Shown here piece by piece: positions 49,777 through 58,934 of a DNA stretch of 64,000 nt. Location: positions 868,001 to 932,000 of the forward strand of contig NZ_SIZW01000043.1 in NCBI RefSeq assembly GCF_009866805.1, written 5' to 3'. The translations under genes were made by a program, and so were the position numbers. The notes beneath the pieces were generated by a model, which was given only the letters and a program-made list of their open reading frames with translations, was not told the origin of the DNA and ran no database searches. How positions within the stretch are numbered: the stretch's first letter is position 1; each line of letters starts with the position of its first letter. This DNA comes from Schauerella aestuarii. GTDB taxonomy: Bacteria; Pseudomonadota; Gammaproteobacteria; Burkholderiales; Burkholderiaceae_B.

Positions 49777-50862
49777 TCAGGCGCTTGGATACACCCACAC
49801 GTGCTTGGCCGGGAGCGACAAGCGATGCTGAGCGGTGGGCAGGCTTTCATGCCCGTAGGCGCGAAGCGCCAGTTTGCCTGCCGTGATTTCGCCGGGAGCA
49901 CGGAAGAGATACTCCCAGCGGTCGCCGAGATACATGCTGGTCACGAGCGGCAACGCAATGGCGTTGTCCTCGGTGTTTTCCGCGGCCAGACGCACTTGTT
50001 CGACGCGGATGACGGCCGTGGCCGGTTGGCCTTCCTGCACGCCCGCGGCGGCTTTGCCCCACAGTGACCAGCCTTCGCCCTGTACGCGCGCCGCGCCGTC
50101 ACGCAATTCGGTGACCTTGCCGGCCAGACGATTGTTGCTGCCCATGAACTCGGCGCAGAAGAGGGTGGATGGCGAGCCATACATTTCCTGCGGCGTGCCT
50201 TGCTGCTCAATCTTGCCGTTGTTCAAGAGCAGGATGCGATCGGAGATGGCCATGGCTTCGCCTTGATCGTGCGTCACCATCAGGGCCGACAGCCCCAGCC
50301 GCAAAATCAGCTCGCGCAAGAAGGCGCGTGCCTCTTCGCGCAATTTGGCATCCAGGTTCGATAGCGGCTCATCCAGCAGGATCACGGGCGGGTTGTAGAC
50401 CAGCGCGCGGCCGATCGCCACGCGTTGTTGCTGTCCGCCCGACAAGGCATGCGGATGGCGCTGCGTGAGGTGACCCAAGCCCAATTGGCCGAGTACCGCT
50501 TCGACGCGCTCTTTGATTTCCGCGGCGGGCAGTTTGCGCAGCTTCAGCGGGTAAGCCACGTTCTCGAACACGGTTTTGTGCGGCCACAGGGCGTACGACT
50601 GAAACACGAGTCCGAGATTGCGATCTTCGGCACGTACTTCGTTGCGCGCCACGCCGTCGTACACCACGCGTTCGCCGATCTTGATGCGGCCCGCCTTGGG
50701 GCCTTCCAGGCCGGCCACGGCACGCAACAGGGTGGTCTTGCCGCTTCCCGACGGCCCCAGCAGCGAGACGACTTCGCCTTGCTTCAAGTCCATCGAAACG
50801 CCCTTGAGCACCGGCGTATCGCCGTAGTCCAGATGCAGGTCTTCTACCGAAAGCTCAATCAT
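49777..50862 (-). CDS. ABC importer ATP-binding protein (PotA/FbpC-like)
   Basis: A 361-residue ATPase of the MOI/CUT importer group. Walker A LLGPSGSGKTTLLRA, Q-loop VFQSYALWPHKTV, signature LSGGQQQRVAIGRAL, Walker B VILLDEPLSNLDAKLR and switch His in MVTHDQGEA. A C-terminal TOBE domain (about 245-355) follows. Its start overlaps the permease gene by eight bases. It is the last gene of a leftward five-gene set with permease, two binding proteins (one fused to a kinase) and a response regulator. Related sets carry iron, phosphonate or sugar phosphates; the substrate here is open. Confidence 0.9.
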   Translation of the reverse strand: MIELSVEDLHLDYGDTPVLKGVSMDLKQGEVVSLLGPSGSGKTTLLRAVAGLEGPKAGRIKIGERVVYDGVARNEVRAEDRNLGLVFQSYALWPHKTVFENVAYPLKLRKLPAAEIKERVEAVLGQLGLGHLTQRHPHALSGGQQQRVAIGRALVYNPPVILLDEPLSNLDAKLREEARAFLRELILRLGLSALMVTHDQGEAMAISDRILLLNNGKIEQQGTPQEMYGSPSTLFCAEFMGSNNRLAGKVTELRDGAARVQGEGWSLWGKAAAGVQEGQPATAVIRVEQVRLAAENTEDNAIALPLVTSMYLGDRWEYLFRAPGEITAGKLALRAYGHESLPTAQHRLSLPAKHVWVYPSA

Positions 50863-52624
50863 GTAATTTCACTCCAAAGCGCAGGGCGATGCCGAGACCC
50901 ACCACCACGAGCACGATATTGATCAGAGAAAGCGCGGCCACGATATCGATGGCGCCGGCCGCCCAGAGCGACACCAGCATCGAACCGATGGTTTCGGTGC
51001 CGGGCGACAGCAGATACACACCGGTCGAATACTCGCGCTCGAAAATAAGAAACATCAACAACCACGCGCCGATCAGGCCGAACTTGGCCAAGGGCACAGT
51101 CACGTGGCGGGTCACCTGCGAACGGGTGGCGCCGGCGCTGCGCGCGGCTTCTTCGAGTTCGGGGCCCACTTGCAGCAAGGTCGAAGAGATCAATCGCAGG
51201 CCGTAAGCGATCCACACCACGGTGTAGGCCAGCCACACGCTGAAGATCGTGCTGCGCAACGACCGCAAGGCTTCCACCAGGTTCTCGCGCAGCCACTCGG
51301 CGAAGGGCAGCACGGAGAGCCAACCGTCCTCAAGCGAGTTGTCGAGCCACATCGGCACAAACAGGAACACCCACAAGAACGCCAAGCCGGCGAGCAACCC
51401 GGGCACCGCACGCGGCACGAGCACGCTGTAATCCATGAAGCGGGTGACCCCGTCCGGCTTGCGGTGCATGGCCAAACCCACGAAGGTGTAGCAGAGCACT
51501 GCAGCGGCACCGCCGAACACACCGATCGCGACCGAGTTGACGATGGCGCGAATCAAATTGGGCTGCGAGAACACCGTGCGAAACGCATCGAGCGACAGCA
51601 CTTCCATCAGGTTGATGTTCATGCCCCAGTTCGACACGAACGCTCGCAGCACCACACCCAGGAGCGGCACCGCAATGGTGACGATCAACCAGAATGCCAC
51701 GACTGCACCCGCCACCCAGCGCCACTTGCCCAACGGCAACGGCCGGGCGCGCGACGCCTTGCCTTTGACGGTGACGAAGCGGTTGGCCGTGCGCATCAGG
51801 CGGCGTTGCAGCGCGACCAACGGCACGGTCATGCAGATCAGCACGACGGCCACAGCCGCCATCAAGTGATACGACGGGATGCCGAGTTTGTTCGTGAGCT
51901 TATACAGATAGGTCGCCAACACCAGGTTGCCCTCGGGGTCGCCCAGCACCAGCACGAGGCCGAACACTTCGAGTCCCAGGAAGAAGAGCAGCACCGTGGC
52001 GTAAAGGATGGCCGGCCGCACCATGGGCAGGCTGACCGATACCATCACTTGCAACGGCGACGCACCGGCGACGCGCGCGGCTTCTTCGACGTCGGATCCC
52101 ATGCTGCGCAAGGCCGACGAGATGTACAGATAGGCGTGCGGCACGTGCGTCAAACCGGCGATGATCACGATGCTGGTGAGCGAGTACACGTTCCAGGGCA
52201 CAAAGCCGATGAGGTCGTTGACCCACAGCGAGATGAAGCCGACGGGGCCGGCTGCCACCACATAGCCGAAGCCCAGCACCATGGGTGAGACGAAGATCGG
52301 CACGAGAATCAACGGCTCGATCCAGCGTCTGCCGGGCAGGTCGGTTCGAATCATCAGAAACGCGAGCATCCCGCCCAAGGGGATAGCGATGATCGCCAGG
52401 CCGAAGGCCAGGATAAAGCCGCTCTTGAGCGCCTTATAGAAATCGTCGTCGGCAAAAATGAACCGGAACGCGTCGAGGCTGAATACCTTCGACGGTTGAA
52501 AGAAGGGGGCCGAGAGAAAGCTCTGATAAACAATCAGCGACAAGGGCACATATATCGCAATCGCTGTGAGCACCACGACCACGCCGCGGGGCAAGGATTG
52601 CCATTTTCTGCGTAGGGCAAGCAT
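50855..52624 (-). CDS. Two-domain ABC permease (FbpB/AfuB-like)
   Basis: A 589-residue inner-membrane protein with about 12 hydrophobic helices in two repeated halves, each with an EAA coupling loop: EEAARVAGASPLQVMVSVSLPMVRPAI in the first half and EEAARSAGATRSQVTRHVTVPLAKFGLIGA in the second. One polypeptide therefore supplies both halves of the channel, as in the FbpB and AfuB group of ferric-ion and sugar-phosphate importers. It overlaps the ATPase gene by eight bases and starts 86 bases after the binding protein stop. Translation coupling with the ATPase is likely. Confidence 0.92.
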   Translation of the reverse strand: MLALRRKWQSLPRGVVVVLTAIAIYVPLSLIVYQSFLSAPFFQPSKVFSLDAFRFIFADDDFYKALKSGFILAFGLAIIAIPLGGMLAFLMIRTDLPGRRWIEPLILVPIFVSPMVLGFGYVVAAGPVGFISLWVNDLIGFVPWNVYSLTSIVIIAGLTHVPHAYLYISSALRSMGSDVEEAARVAGASPLQVMVSVSLPMVRPAILYATVLLFFLGLEVFGLVLVLGDPEGNLVLATYLYKLTNKLGIPSYHLMAAVAVVLICMTVPLVALQRRLMRTANRFVTVKGKASRARPLPLGKWRWVAGAVVAFWLIVTIAVPLLGVVLRAFVSNWGMNINLMEVLSLDAFRTVFSQPNLIRAIVNSVAIGVFGGAAAVLCYTFVGLAMHRKPDGVTRFMDYSVLVPRAVPGLLAGLAFLWVFLFVPMWLDNSLEDGWLSVLPFAEWLRENLVEALRSLRSTIFSVWLAYTVVWIAYGLRLISSTLLQVGPELEEAARSAGATRSQVTRHVTVPLAKFGLIGAWLLMFLIFEREYSTGVYLLSPGTETIGSMLVSLWAAGAIDIVAALSLINIVLVVVGLGIALRFGVKLHD

Positions 52625-52710
52625 TGAATCGTCCTGATGGAGCGTGCGTTGAGAACGCCGCCGGCGGTGTGCCGGCGGCAGATTCGGTAACGCGGGGAAC
52701 GAGGGGCCGG

Positions 52711-53808
52711 TTACTTACCGGCGGCCGTACGCCACTTCTTGATGAAGTCCAGGCGTTTGTTCTGTTCGAGATACTCGAGCAGCGTTTCGTCCACGGGGAT
52801 CGGCTTGAGCGAGTCGCCCAGCTTCTTGGTCATGCCATCGACGTCGTTGTCGCCCGGGATGTCATCGCGGATCGAGGCCAGATCGGACTGATTGGCCAGC
52901 ACGTCCTGACCCTTGGCCGACAGGAGGAAATCGAGCCACAGGCGGGCGGCGTTCTTGTTCTTGGCCTTTTTGCTGATGAAGGCCACGCGCGAGAGCACCA
53001 GCGTGTAATCCTTGGGATAGGAGATGCCAATCGACGGATCGGTCTTCGCGCGGGTTTCGGCGTACGAGCCCAGGATGTTGTAGCCGATCAGATTCTCACC
53101 CGACGACACGCGTTCCATCATCGTGCCGGTGGACGATTGCACCACCAGGCCGCCCTTGGCGATATTGGCCAGATCTTCGAAGTACGTCTTGTCGTTGCGG
53201 CTGTCCTGCACGGCGAGCATGAAACCCACGGCCGATTTCTCGACGTCGTAGGTGGTGACCTTGTTCTTGTACTTGTCGGACTGAGCGGCAATCAGCTTGG
53301 CCAGCGCGGCGTGCGAATTGGGCACGTCGCCTTCGGGCACGAGGCGTTTGTTGTAGATGAAGACGGCGGGTTCGTACGTGGTGCCGTAGGCCGAGTCTTT
53401 CCATACCGACCACTTCGGCAGTTTGGGCAATTCAGGCGAAGCGTAGTTTTGCGCGTAGTCGGTGGCGAGCTTGAGCGCCGAATCCATCGACGAGCTCCAC
53501 ACCAGGTCACCGCTGGTGCCGCCTGCCGCTTGCTCGCTGATGTAGCGGTTGTACAGCTCGGTGCTGTTCATGTCATTGAATTCGACTTTCACACCGGGAT
53601 AGGCGGCTTCGAACGCTTTGATGACGGGGCCGGCGGCCTTCGTATCGGTGGTCGAGTAGATGACGACTTTGCCTTCTTTCTTCGCGCCGTCGATGATGCT
53701 CTGGTAGGCGGCGGGATACCCTTGCGGCACGGTTTGCGCGATGGCGCTGCCGGTGGCGAGGGCGAAAGCGACGGCGCACGCGGCCGTCAGACGTGACTGG
53801 GCAAACAT
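52711..53808 (-). CDS. ABC transporter periplasmic substrate-binding protein (family 1, FbpA/AfuA/PgtC-like)
   Basis: A 365-residue exported binding protein. Signal peptide MFAQSRLTAACAVAFALATGSAIA then QTVPQGYPAAYQ. The domain starts KEGKVVIYSTTDTKAAGPVIKAFEAAYPGV and contains TYEPAVFIYNKRLV, TTYDVEKSAVGFMLAVQD, IGYNILGSYAETRA and PKDYTLVLSRVAF. The same blocks in the same order occur in the C-terminal part of the neighbouring kinase fusion. Start chosen at the ATG with GGAGAAG upstream and a clean signal peptide; two earlier in-frame ATGs exist. It is the transporter's soluble receptor and lies 83 bases after the kinase-fusion stop. Confidence 0.9.
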   Translation of the reverse strand: MFAQSRLTAACAVAFALATGSAIAQTVPQGYPAAYQSIIDGAKKEGKVVIYSTTDTKAAGPVIKAFEAAYPGVKVEFNDMNSTELYNRYISEQAAGGTSGDLVWSSSMDSALKLATDYAQNYASPELPKLPKWSVWKDSAYGTTYEPAVFIYNKRLVPEGDVPNSHAALAKLIAAQSDKYKNKVTTYDVEKSAVGFMLAVQDSRNDKTYFEDLANIAKGGLVVQSSTGTMMERVSSGENLIGYNILGSYAETRAKTDPSIGISYPKDYTLVLSRVAFISKKAKNKNAARLWLDFLLSAKGQDVLANQSDLASIRDDIPGDNDVDGMTKKLGDSLKPIPVDETLLEYLEQNKRLDFIKKWRTAAGK

Positions 53809-53891
53809 AGTGTCTTCTCCATTAGGATTCATCGCAGCGGGTCTACGCCCGGCGTGATGCATCATAGGAGTCGCTTACTGTCAGCGTCCTG

Positions 53892-56510
53892 TCACGGTGC
53901 GGTTGGCGGTATCAGGGAAATCCCGGTATCGGTAATCAGCCGGCTCCAGTTCTGGATGAAGCGCGAATGGCGGCGCCGGTCCAATCCCACCAGCAGTGCC
54001 GGGCTCATCACTACGGGCTGCACGATACCTTGCGAGCGCGCCAGCACCTTTTCCGCCGTCCATCGGCCAGGGGTGTCTTCCATGATCGAGCCCAGCCCCG
54101 ACTGGCTTGACGCCACGGACTGACCGGACGGCGAGAGCAGATAGTCGACCAGGGCGCGCGCGAGCTCAGGGCGCGGTGCGCGCCGCATGATGAGTACCGA
54201 GCGTGCCAGCACCAGCACGTAATCGCGCGGGAATACCACCCCGATCCGCGCGCCTTCGGCTTGGCGCGCCAGCGCGTACGACCCCAGCACGTTGTAGCCG
54301 ATGTCCATGTCGCCGCGTTCGACGGCATCGAGGATGCCGGCCGATGTGGCGGACAGGCGCGTATCGACCCGCCCGAGCGCATTGGTCAACCCCCAGAAGT
54401 TGGACGACAGCAATTCGTCCTGTTCGGCCAGCAGATAACCCACGCCGCTCACGGCGATGTCGTAGGTGCCCACGCGGCCTTGCAGCGATTGATGTTCGCG
54501 TTCGAGCAGCGCGACCAGATCCTGCCGCGTGCGCGGGATCGTGGCCTCGGTGAATCGATCGGGGTTGTAGATCCAGACTGCCGGCTCGAACGTGAAGCCG
54601 AAAACCTCATCGCGCCATTTGGCCCAGGTCGGCAAGCGCGCGGCTTGGGGCGAGGCGTACTGCATCGCAAAGCCGTCATTGGCCAGGCGCACCTGCAGAT
54701 CGGCCACCGAGCTCATCAGCACATCGACGTCGTTCAGTTTGCCGGCCACCGTGGCGTCGTAGGCTTCGCGGCCACCCATTTCGCGATACACCACATCCAC
54801 GTCGGGCCGCTCTTCCTGAAACCCGCGAATCACCGGCACCACCACCGGCGTATCCGTGGGCCCGGCAATCACGAGCGTGCGGCCCGATGGGCGCGGCGCC
54901 GGGTAGCGGGTTTCGATCATGCGCGGCACGGCAGTGGTGCCGGGTTCGGTGGTCAATGCCGGTGCATCGGTTTCCATGGCGCGGGCGTCGGGCTGCCCGA
55001 GCAGCAGCATCATCGAAACAAACGCAAACAGCACCAGCGCGCGGGTGACCGGCGCCGTGCGATCCGGTGCAGGGCGTGCTGTCGTGGGGTGTGGAGACAT
55101 CGGGCGCGAGATATTGCCGCCGGCATGCACGCGTCCGCGGGCCAGGGGCAACACCACGCGCGCCGACAGGCCGCCACCGGCCCGATCCTGCAGGCGCAGT
55201 GAGCCGCCGTGCATCTCGGCCACATTGCGCACGATCGCCAGTCCCAGTCCGGAGCCGCTCGAATCCGCGCCGCTGCGCCCGCGCACGAAGCGCGCTTGCA
55301 CGGTTTCTTTTTCATCGTCGGCCACGCCGGGGCCGCGGTCGAGCACCGTGATGGCGACGCGGTAGTTCGATACGGGCGTGGCGTGAATCTCCACGTCGCC
55401 GTCCGGCGCATAACGCAAGGCGTTGTCGACCAGATTGCGCAGCATTTCGCGCAACGCCAGCCGGTCGCCGGAAATGCGTGCGCGCCGCACGTCGGGTGCG
55501 ATGGAAATTTTCAGCCGCGGCACTTGCAAGGGGCCGATGCGACGTCGCGTTTCGTTGATGGTTTCGGCCACGCCCACGAAGTCGCGGCCATGCGTGCCCA
55601 GGCGATGGCTGATCGTGGCATCCATCAGCAATTGGTTGATCAGATCGCTGGCTTGCGTGGCGTTGCGATGAATGCGCACCACGCGTTCACGCAAGCGTTC
55701 GGGATCGGGTTCGTCCAGCGCCACTTCGGCTTGTGCCCGCAACGAGGCAAGGGGGGTGCGAACCTGATGCGCCGCATCGGCGACCAGATCGTTGAGGGTT
55801 GCCATCACGCCGGATAGGCGGTGCATGAACGCATTGAGCGCTTCGACCAGGCGTTGCGTTTCGCGCGGCACCGGCGCGTCGAAGGCGCGCAAGTCGTCGG
55901 GCGCGCGTTCGCGCAATGCGCGTTCCATCGTGCGCAGCGGCGAAAACGCCAGCCGCAGGCCGAACCAGATCAGCGCCAGCGCCACGAGCACCAGGGCGAC
56001 CAGCGGCACCACACTGCGATTCAGGATTTCTGCGGCCAGCACTTCGCGCGCCCCGCGCGTTTCGGCCACCCGCACGGTGACCCAGCCCACGTGCTGCGCG
56101 GCTGATACGAGACGGCCCACCGTGACCACGCGGATCGGATCGTCGTGGTAGCGCTGATCGGCGAACACGGGGGTGGCGGACGCGGCCAGCGGCAAGGCAG
56201 GTGCCAGATCGTCGTAGCCGGTAATGGGCTCGCCCGCTGGATCGCGCACGCTGTAGAACACGCGCTCCTGGCCGGACATCATGGCCAGCGACGAGAAGGG
56301 CGGTTCGACCGTAACGCCGTCGTCGCCCATCTGCACCGACCCTGCGATGGTGAGCGCCGATGCCGCCAGCAGGCGGTCGAATGCCTGGTCCGACGCCGAA
56401 TGGGCATAACCGCGCAGGAACGCGATCAGCGCAAGCGTGGCCGCAATCAGCAACAGGCAGGCCACCGTGAAGATCCGTCGGCGAATCGAAAACGACTTAA
56501 GCCCCGTCAT
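53892..56510 (-). CDS. Histidine kinase fused at its C-terminus to a periplasmic substrate-binding domain
   Basis: An 872-residue reading frame. Residues 11-33 and 165-188 are membrane segments around a periplasmic sensor loop; HAMP (about 190-240), dimerisation helix with H248 in ADAAHQVRTPL, N-box NLVDNALRYAP (359-369), DRGPGV and GSGLGLAIVRN complete a TctE-type kinase ending near 456. No stop follows. Residues 490-508 are a third hydrophobic segment, and 540-860 form a family 1 binding domain (FEPAVWIYNP, GTYDIAVSGVGYLLAEQD, IGYNVLGSYALARQ, PRDYVLVLARSV) clearly related to the next gene. The topology would place this domain in the periplasm. An in-frame Met471 (55098-55100) could start a separate binding protein. 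It overlaps the response regulator by 14 bases. Confidence 0.85.
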   Translation of the reverse strand: MTGLKSFSIRRRIFTVACLLLIAATLALIAFLRGYAHSASDQAFDRLLAASALTIAGSVQMGDDGVTVEPPFSSLAMMSGQERVFYSVRDPAGEPITGYDDLAPALPLAASATPVFADQRYHDDPIRVVTVGRLVSAAQHVGWVTVRVAETRGAREVLAAEILNRSVVPLVALVLVALALIWFGLRLAFSPLRTMERALRERAPDDLRAFDAPVPRETQRLVEALNAFMHRLSGVMATLNDLVADAAHQVRTPLASLRAQAEVALDEPDPERLRERVVRIHRNATQASDLINQLLMDATISHRLGTHGRDFVGVAETINETRRRIGPLQVPRLKISIAPDVRRARISGDRLALREMLRNLVDNALRYAPDGDVEIHATPVSNYRVAITVLDRGPGVADDEKETVQARFVRGRSGADSSGSGLGLAIVRNVAEMHGGSLRLQDRAGGGLSARVVLPLARGRVHAGGNISRPMSPHPTTARPAPDRTAPVTRALVLFAFVSMMLLLGQPDARAMETDAPALTTEPGTTAVPRMIETRYPAPRPSGRTLVIAGPTDTPVVVPVIRGFQEERPDVDVVYREMGGREAYDATVAGKLNDVDVLMSSVADLQVRLANDGFAMQYASPQAARLPTWAKWRDEVFGFTFEPAVWIYNPDRFTEATIPRTRQDLVALLEREHQSLQGRVGTYDIAVSGVGYLLAEQDELLSSNFWGLTNALGRVDTRLSATSAGILDAVERGDMDIGYNVLGSYALARQAEGARIGVVFPRDYVLVLARSVLIMRRAPRPELARALVDYLLSPSGQSVASSQSGLGSIMEDTPGRWTAEKVLARSQGIVQPVVMSPALLVGLDRRRHSRFIQNWSRLITDTGISLIPPTAP

Positions 56511-57168
56511 GCACCGTCACCCGATAGCCCACGCCCCGTATCGTGACGATTTCCAACGTCGCGGCCGCGAGTTTCTTGCGCAGACGCGAAATCAGCAGTT
56601 CCAATGCGTTGAGCGAGGCATCTTCAGCGTCGAAGAGTTGCACCATCAGGCGTTCCTTCGTCACCGTTTGTCCGAGCCGCGACACGAGAATTTCCAGCAG
56701 GCGGAACTCACGCCGGCCGAGCTCGATCGGCAGGCCGTCGATGCTCGCCGTGCGGCCGGCCTGATCCACCACGAGATTGCCGTAGTGGGGGTGGCTGGTC
56801 GTCTGCCCGGAAGGCCGGCGCATGAGGGCGCGCAGTCGCGCCTCAAGCTCGCGCAGGTCGAACGGCTTGACGAGATAGTCGTCCGCGCCCAGGTCGAGCA
56901 TGTCGATCTTGTCTTCGATTTCGGCGCGCGCCGTGATCACCAGCACGGGCGTATCCACACCGGCTGCGCGCAGCGCCCGGATCACGGCAAAGCCATCCGT
57001 TCCGGGCAGCATGATGTCGAGCACCAGGGCATCCCAATTGCCTTCGCCCGCGTAGCGCAACGCGGCCGCGCCATCGCGCACCCATTCGACGCTATGGCCC
57101 GCACCGCGCAGCTTGCTCTCGATGGCGTCCCCCAGATCGAGATTGTCTTCCGCCAGCAACAACCGCAT
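56497..57168 (-). CDS. OmpR-type response regulator (TctD/QseB-like)
   Basis: A 223-residue response regulator. Receiver: MRLLLAEDNLDLG with the acidic pocket, phosphoacceptor D51 in ALVLDIMLPG, T79 in LVITARAE and K101 in DDYLVKPFDLREL. DNA-binding winged helix in the C-terminal half: LGRREFRLLEILVSRLGQTVTKERL ... SLNALELLISRLRKKL ... IRGVGYRVT. Start is the ATG of MRLLLAEDN, preceded by GGAGATC; the frame is open further upstream without similarity. It heads the leftward operon and overlaps the kinase start by 14 bases, so kinase and regulator are a coupled pair that should control the downstream importer. Confidence 0.93.
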   Translation of the reverse strand: MRLLLAEDNLDLGDAIESKLRGAGHSVEWVRDGAAALRYAGEGNWDALVLDIMLPGTDGFAVIRALRAAGVDTPVLVITARAEIEDKIDMLDLGADDYLVKPFDLRELEARLRALMRRPSGQTTSHPHYGNLVVDQAGRTASIDGLPIELGRREFRLLEILVSRLGQTVTKERLMVQLFDAEDASLNALELLISRLRKKLAAATLEIVTIRGVGYRVTVHDGA

Positions 57169-57372
57169 GACCGATCTCCGCCTCTTCTCGTTATATGCGA
57201 GGCAGTGTAGCGCCAAGATACCTCCCGCCGATGGCCGGCCCCAAGGCAGGGTCGGCTGGCCGGCAGGATCCGCATCGCGCGGGAGCAAGGCTGCCGCTCG
57301 CGTATCATTTCGAATGTCTTACACGCCACCCGATTTCGAATAGCGGGCAACAGCCAGGAACGGATCATCATC

Positions 57373-57801
57373 ATGAGTGTGGGTAGCGGCAACAACGGCG
57401 CCGCCATTGCGGGCATCGGCATGGATTTGCTGCGCGTCGATCGTATCGAGCGCGCGCTTGCGCGTCATGGCGACCGGTTCGCCACCAAGATTCTCGGCCC
57501 CCAGGAAATGGACAAGTTCCTCGCCCGACGCGCCCGCGATCCTGCCCGCGGGATTCGCTTTCTGGCCACCCGTTTTGCGGCCAAGGAGGCATTCTCCAAG
57601 GCGATCGGCCTTGGCATGCGCATGCCCATGACCTGGACGCGTGTGCAAACCTTGAACGCGCCCAGTGGCCGCCCGATGCTTGTGATCGGTCCCGAGTTGC
57701 AGGCCTGGTACGACGAGCGCTTTGGCGCGGCGCACGTGTCGATCACCGATGAGTCGGATATGGCGGCCGCTTACGTCATTGTCGAGACTCGGCGCGCGTG
57801 A
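57373..57801 (+). CDS. acpS: Holo-[acyl-carrier-protein] synthase
   Basis: A 142-residue enzyme that moves 4'-phosphopantetheine from CoA to the serine of acyl carrier protein. Signatures: [17 protein letters not shown] with the metal-binding Asp, and [19 protein letters not shown] with the conserved Glu and Lys. The C-terminal [18 protein letters not shown] is typical. The first 12 residues are a Gly/Ser/Asn-rich extension. The ATG at 57373 directly follows CATCATC and lacks a clear ribosome site. Two TTCGAA-centred repeats (57307-57315 and 57333-57341) lie in the gap shared with the divergent response regulator. nagZ follows 74 bases on. Confidence 0.94.
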   Translation: MSVGSGNNGAAIAGIGMDLLRVDRIERALARHGDRFATKILGPQEMDKFLARRARDPARGIRFLATRFAAKEAFSKAIGLGMRMPMTWTRVQTLNAPSGRPMLVIGPELQAWYDERFGAAHVSITDESDMAAAYVIVETRRA

Positions 57802-57875
57802 GTGCCCAATCGTTTTTTTTACCCGCTGCCATCGGTGGTTCCCGAATTGGTTTTACGGATTGATATCCTGCCGTT

Positions 57876-58934
57876 ATGTCTCTTGCTGACGCTTTGAATA
57901 CCTTGCCGCCCGGTCCCATCATGGTCGATGTGGCGGGCACGACGCTCACTTCCCGCGAGATCGCACGCCTGCGCCAGCCGGCGGTGGGCGGGGTGATTCT
58001 CTTTGCCCGCAATTTCACCGATCGGGCCCAATTGGTGGTGTTGACCGCGGCTATCCATGCCGCACGCAGTGAGCCGTTGCTCATTGCCGTCGACCATGAA
58101 GGCGGCCGCGTGCAACGCTTTCGTACCGACGGGTTTACGGCCGTGCCGCCCATGGCCGGCTTGGGCCGCGTCTGGGATGGCGACCCTCTTCTGGCCATGC
58201 AGCAGGCAACCGCCGCTGGCTATGTGCTCGCCGCCGAGTTGCGCGCCTGCGGCGTGGATTTCAGCTTCACCCCCGTGCTCGATCTGGATTACGGCGTGAG
58301 CAAGGTGGTGGGCACGCGTGCCTTTCACCGCGATCCGCGCGTGGTGGCGATGCTGGCGCGCGCGGTGCTGCAAGGGTTGGCACTGGCCGGCATGGGGGCG
58401 TGCGGCAAGCATTTTCCCGGACACGGCTATGCCAGGGCCGACTCGCATGTGGCGTTTCCGGTCGATCCCCGCAGTCTGGACACGATTCTGGCCGACGATG
58501 CCGCGCCCTATACCTGGCTTGGCGATCTGATTCTGCCGGCGGTGATGCCGGCCCACGTCATCTATCCTGAAGTGGACGAGCGTCCGGCGGGATTTTCGCC
58601 GATCTGGGTGCGCGAGATTTTGCGCGGGCGCCTGGGCTACGATGGGATGGTGTTTTCGGATGACCTGACGATGGCCGCAGCCTCGGTCGCCGGTGACATT
58701 CTGGCCCGCGTCGAGGCGGCGCTCGACGCCGGTTGCGACATGGCGTTGGTATGCAATCATCCCGACTGGGCCGACGACTTGCTCTCTCGCTTCACGCGAC
58801 CCCTCCAGCCCGATTCGGTGGCTCGCCTGCGCCGGCTCATGCCGCACACTCAGGCGTTGTCCTGGGATGCCCTGCAAAGCGATCCGTATTACCAGCATGC
58901 CCGACACCTTCAATCTCAAATCGTTTCTCTCTGA
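57876..58934 (+). CDS. nagZ: Beta-N-acetylhexosaminidase
   Basis: A 352-residue cytoplasmic glycoside hydrolase family 3 enzyme that removes N-acetylglucosamine from recycled muropeptides; its products feed AmpR-type induction in some species. Motifs: [36 protein letters not shown], the active-site loop CGKHFPGHG with the catalytic His, and the nucleophile Asp in MVFSDDLTM. Length is normal. Its last 38 bases overlap the start of uvrC in another frame, and acpS lies just upstream, so the three are probably one transcript. Confidence 0.94.
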   Translation: MSLADALNTLPPGPIMVDVAGTTLTSREIARLRQPAVGGVILFARNFTDRAQLVVLTAAIHAARSEPLLIAVDHEGGRVQRFRTDGFTAVPPMAGLGRVWDGDPLLAMQQATAAGYVLAAELRACGVDFSFTPVLDLDYGVSKVVGTRAFHRDPRVVAMLARAVLQGLALAGMGACGKHFPGHGYARADSHVAFPVDPRSLDTILADDAAPYTWLGDLILPAVMPAHVIYPEVDERPAGFSPIWVREILRGRLGYDGMVFSDDLTMAAASVAGDILARVEAALDAGCDMALVCNHPDWADDLLSRFTRPLQPDSVARLRRLMPHTQALSWDALQSDPYYQHARHLQSQIVSL

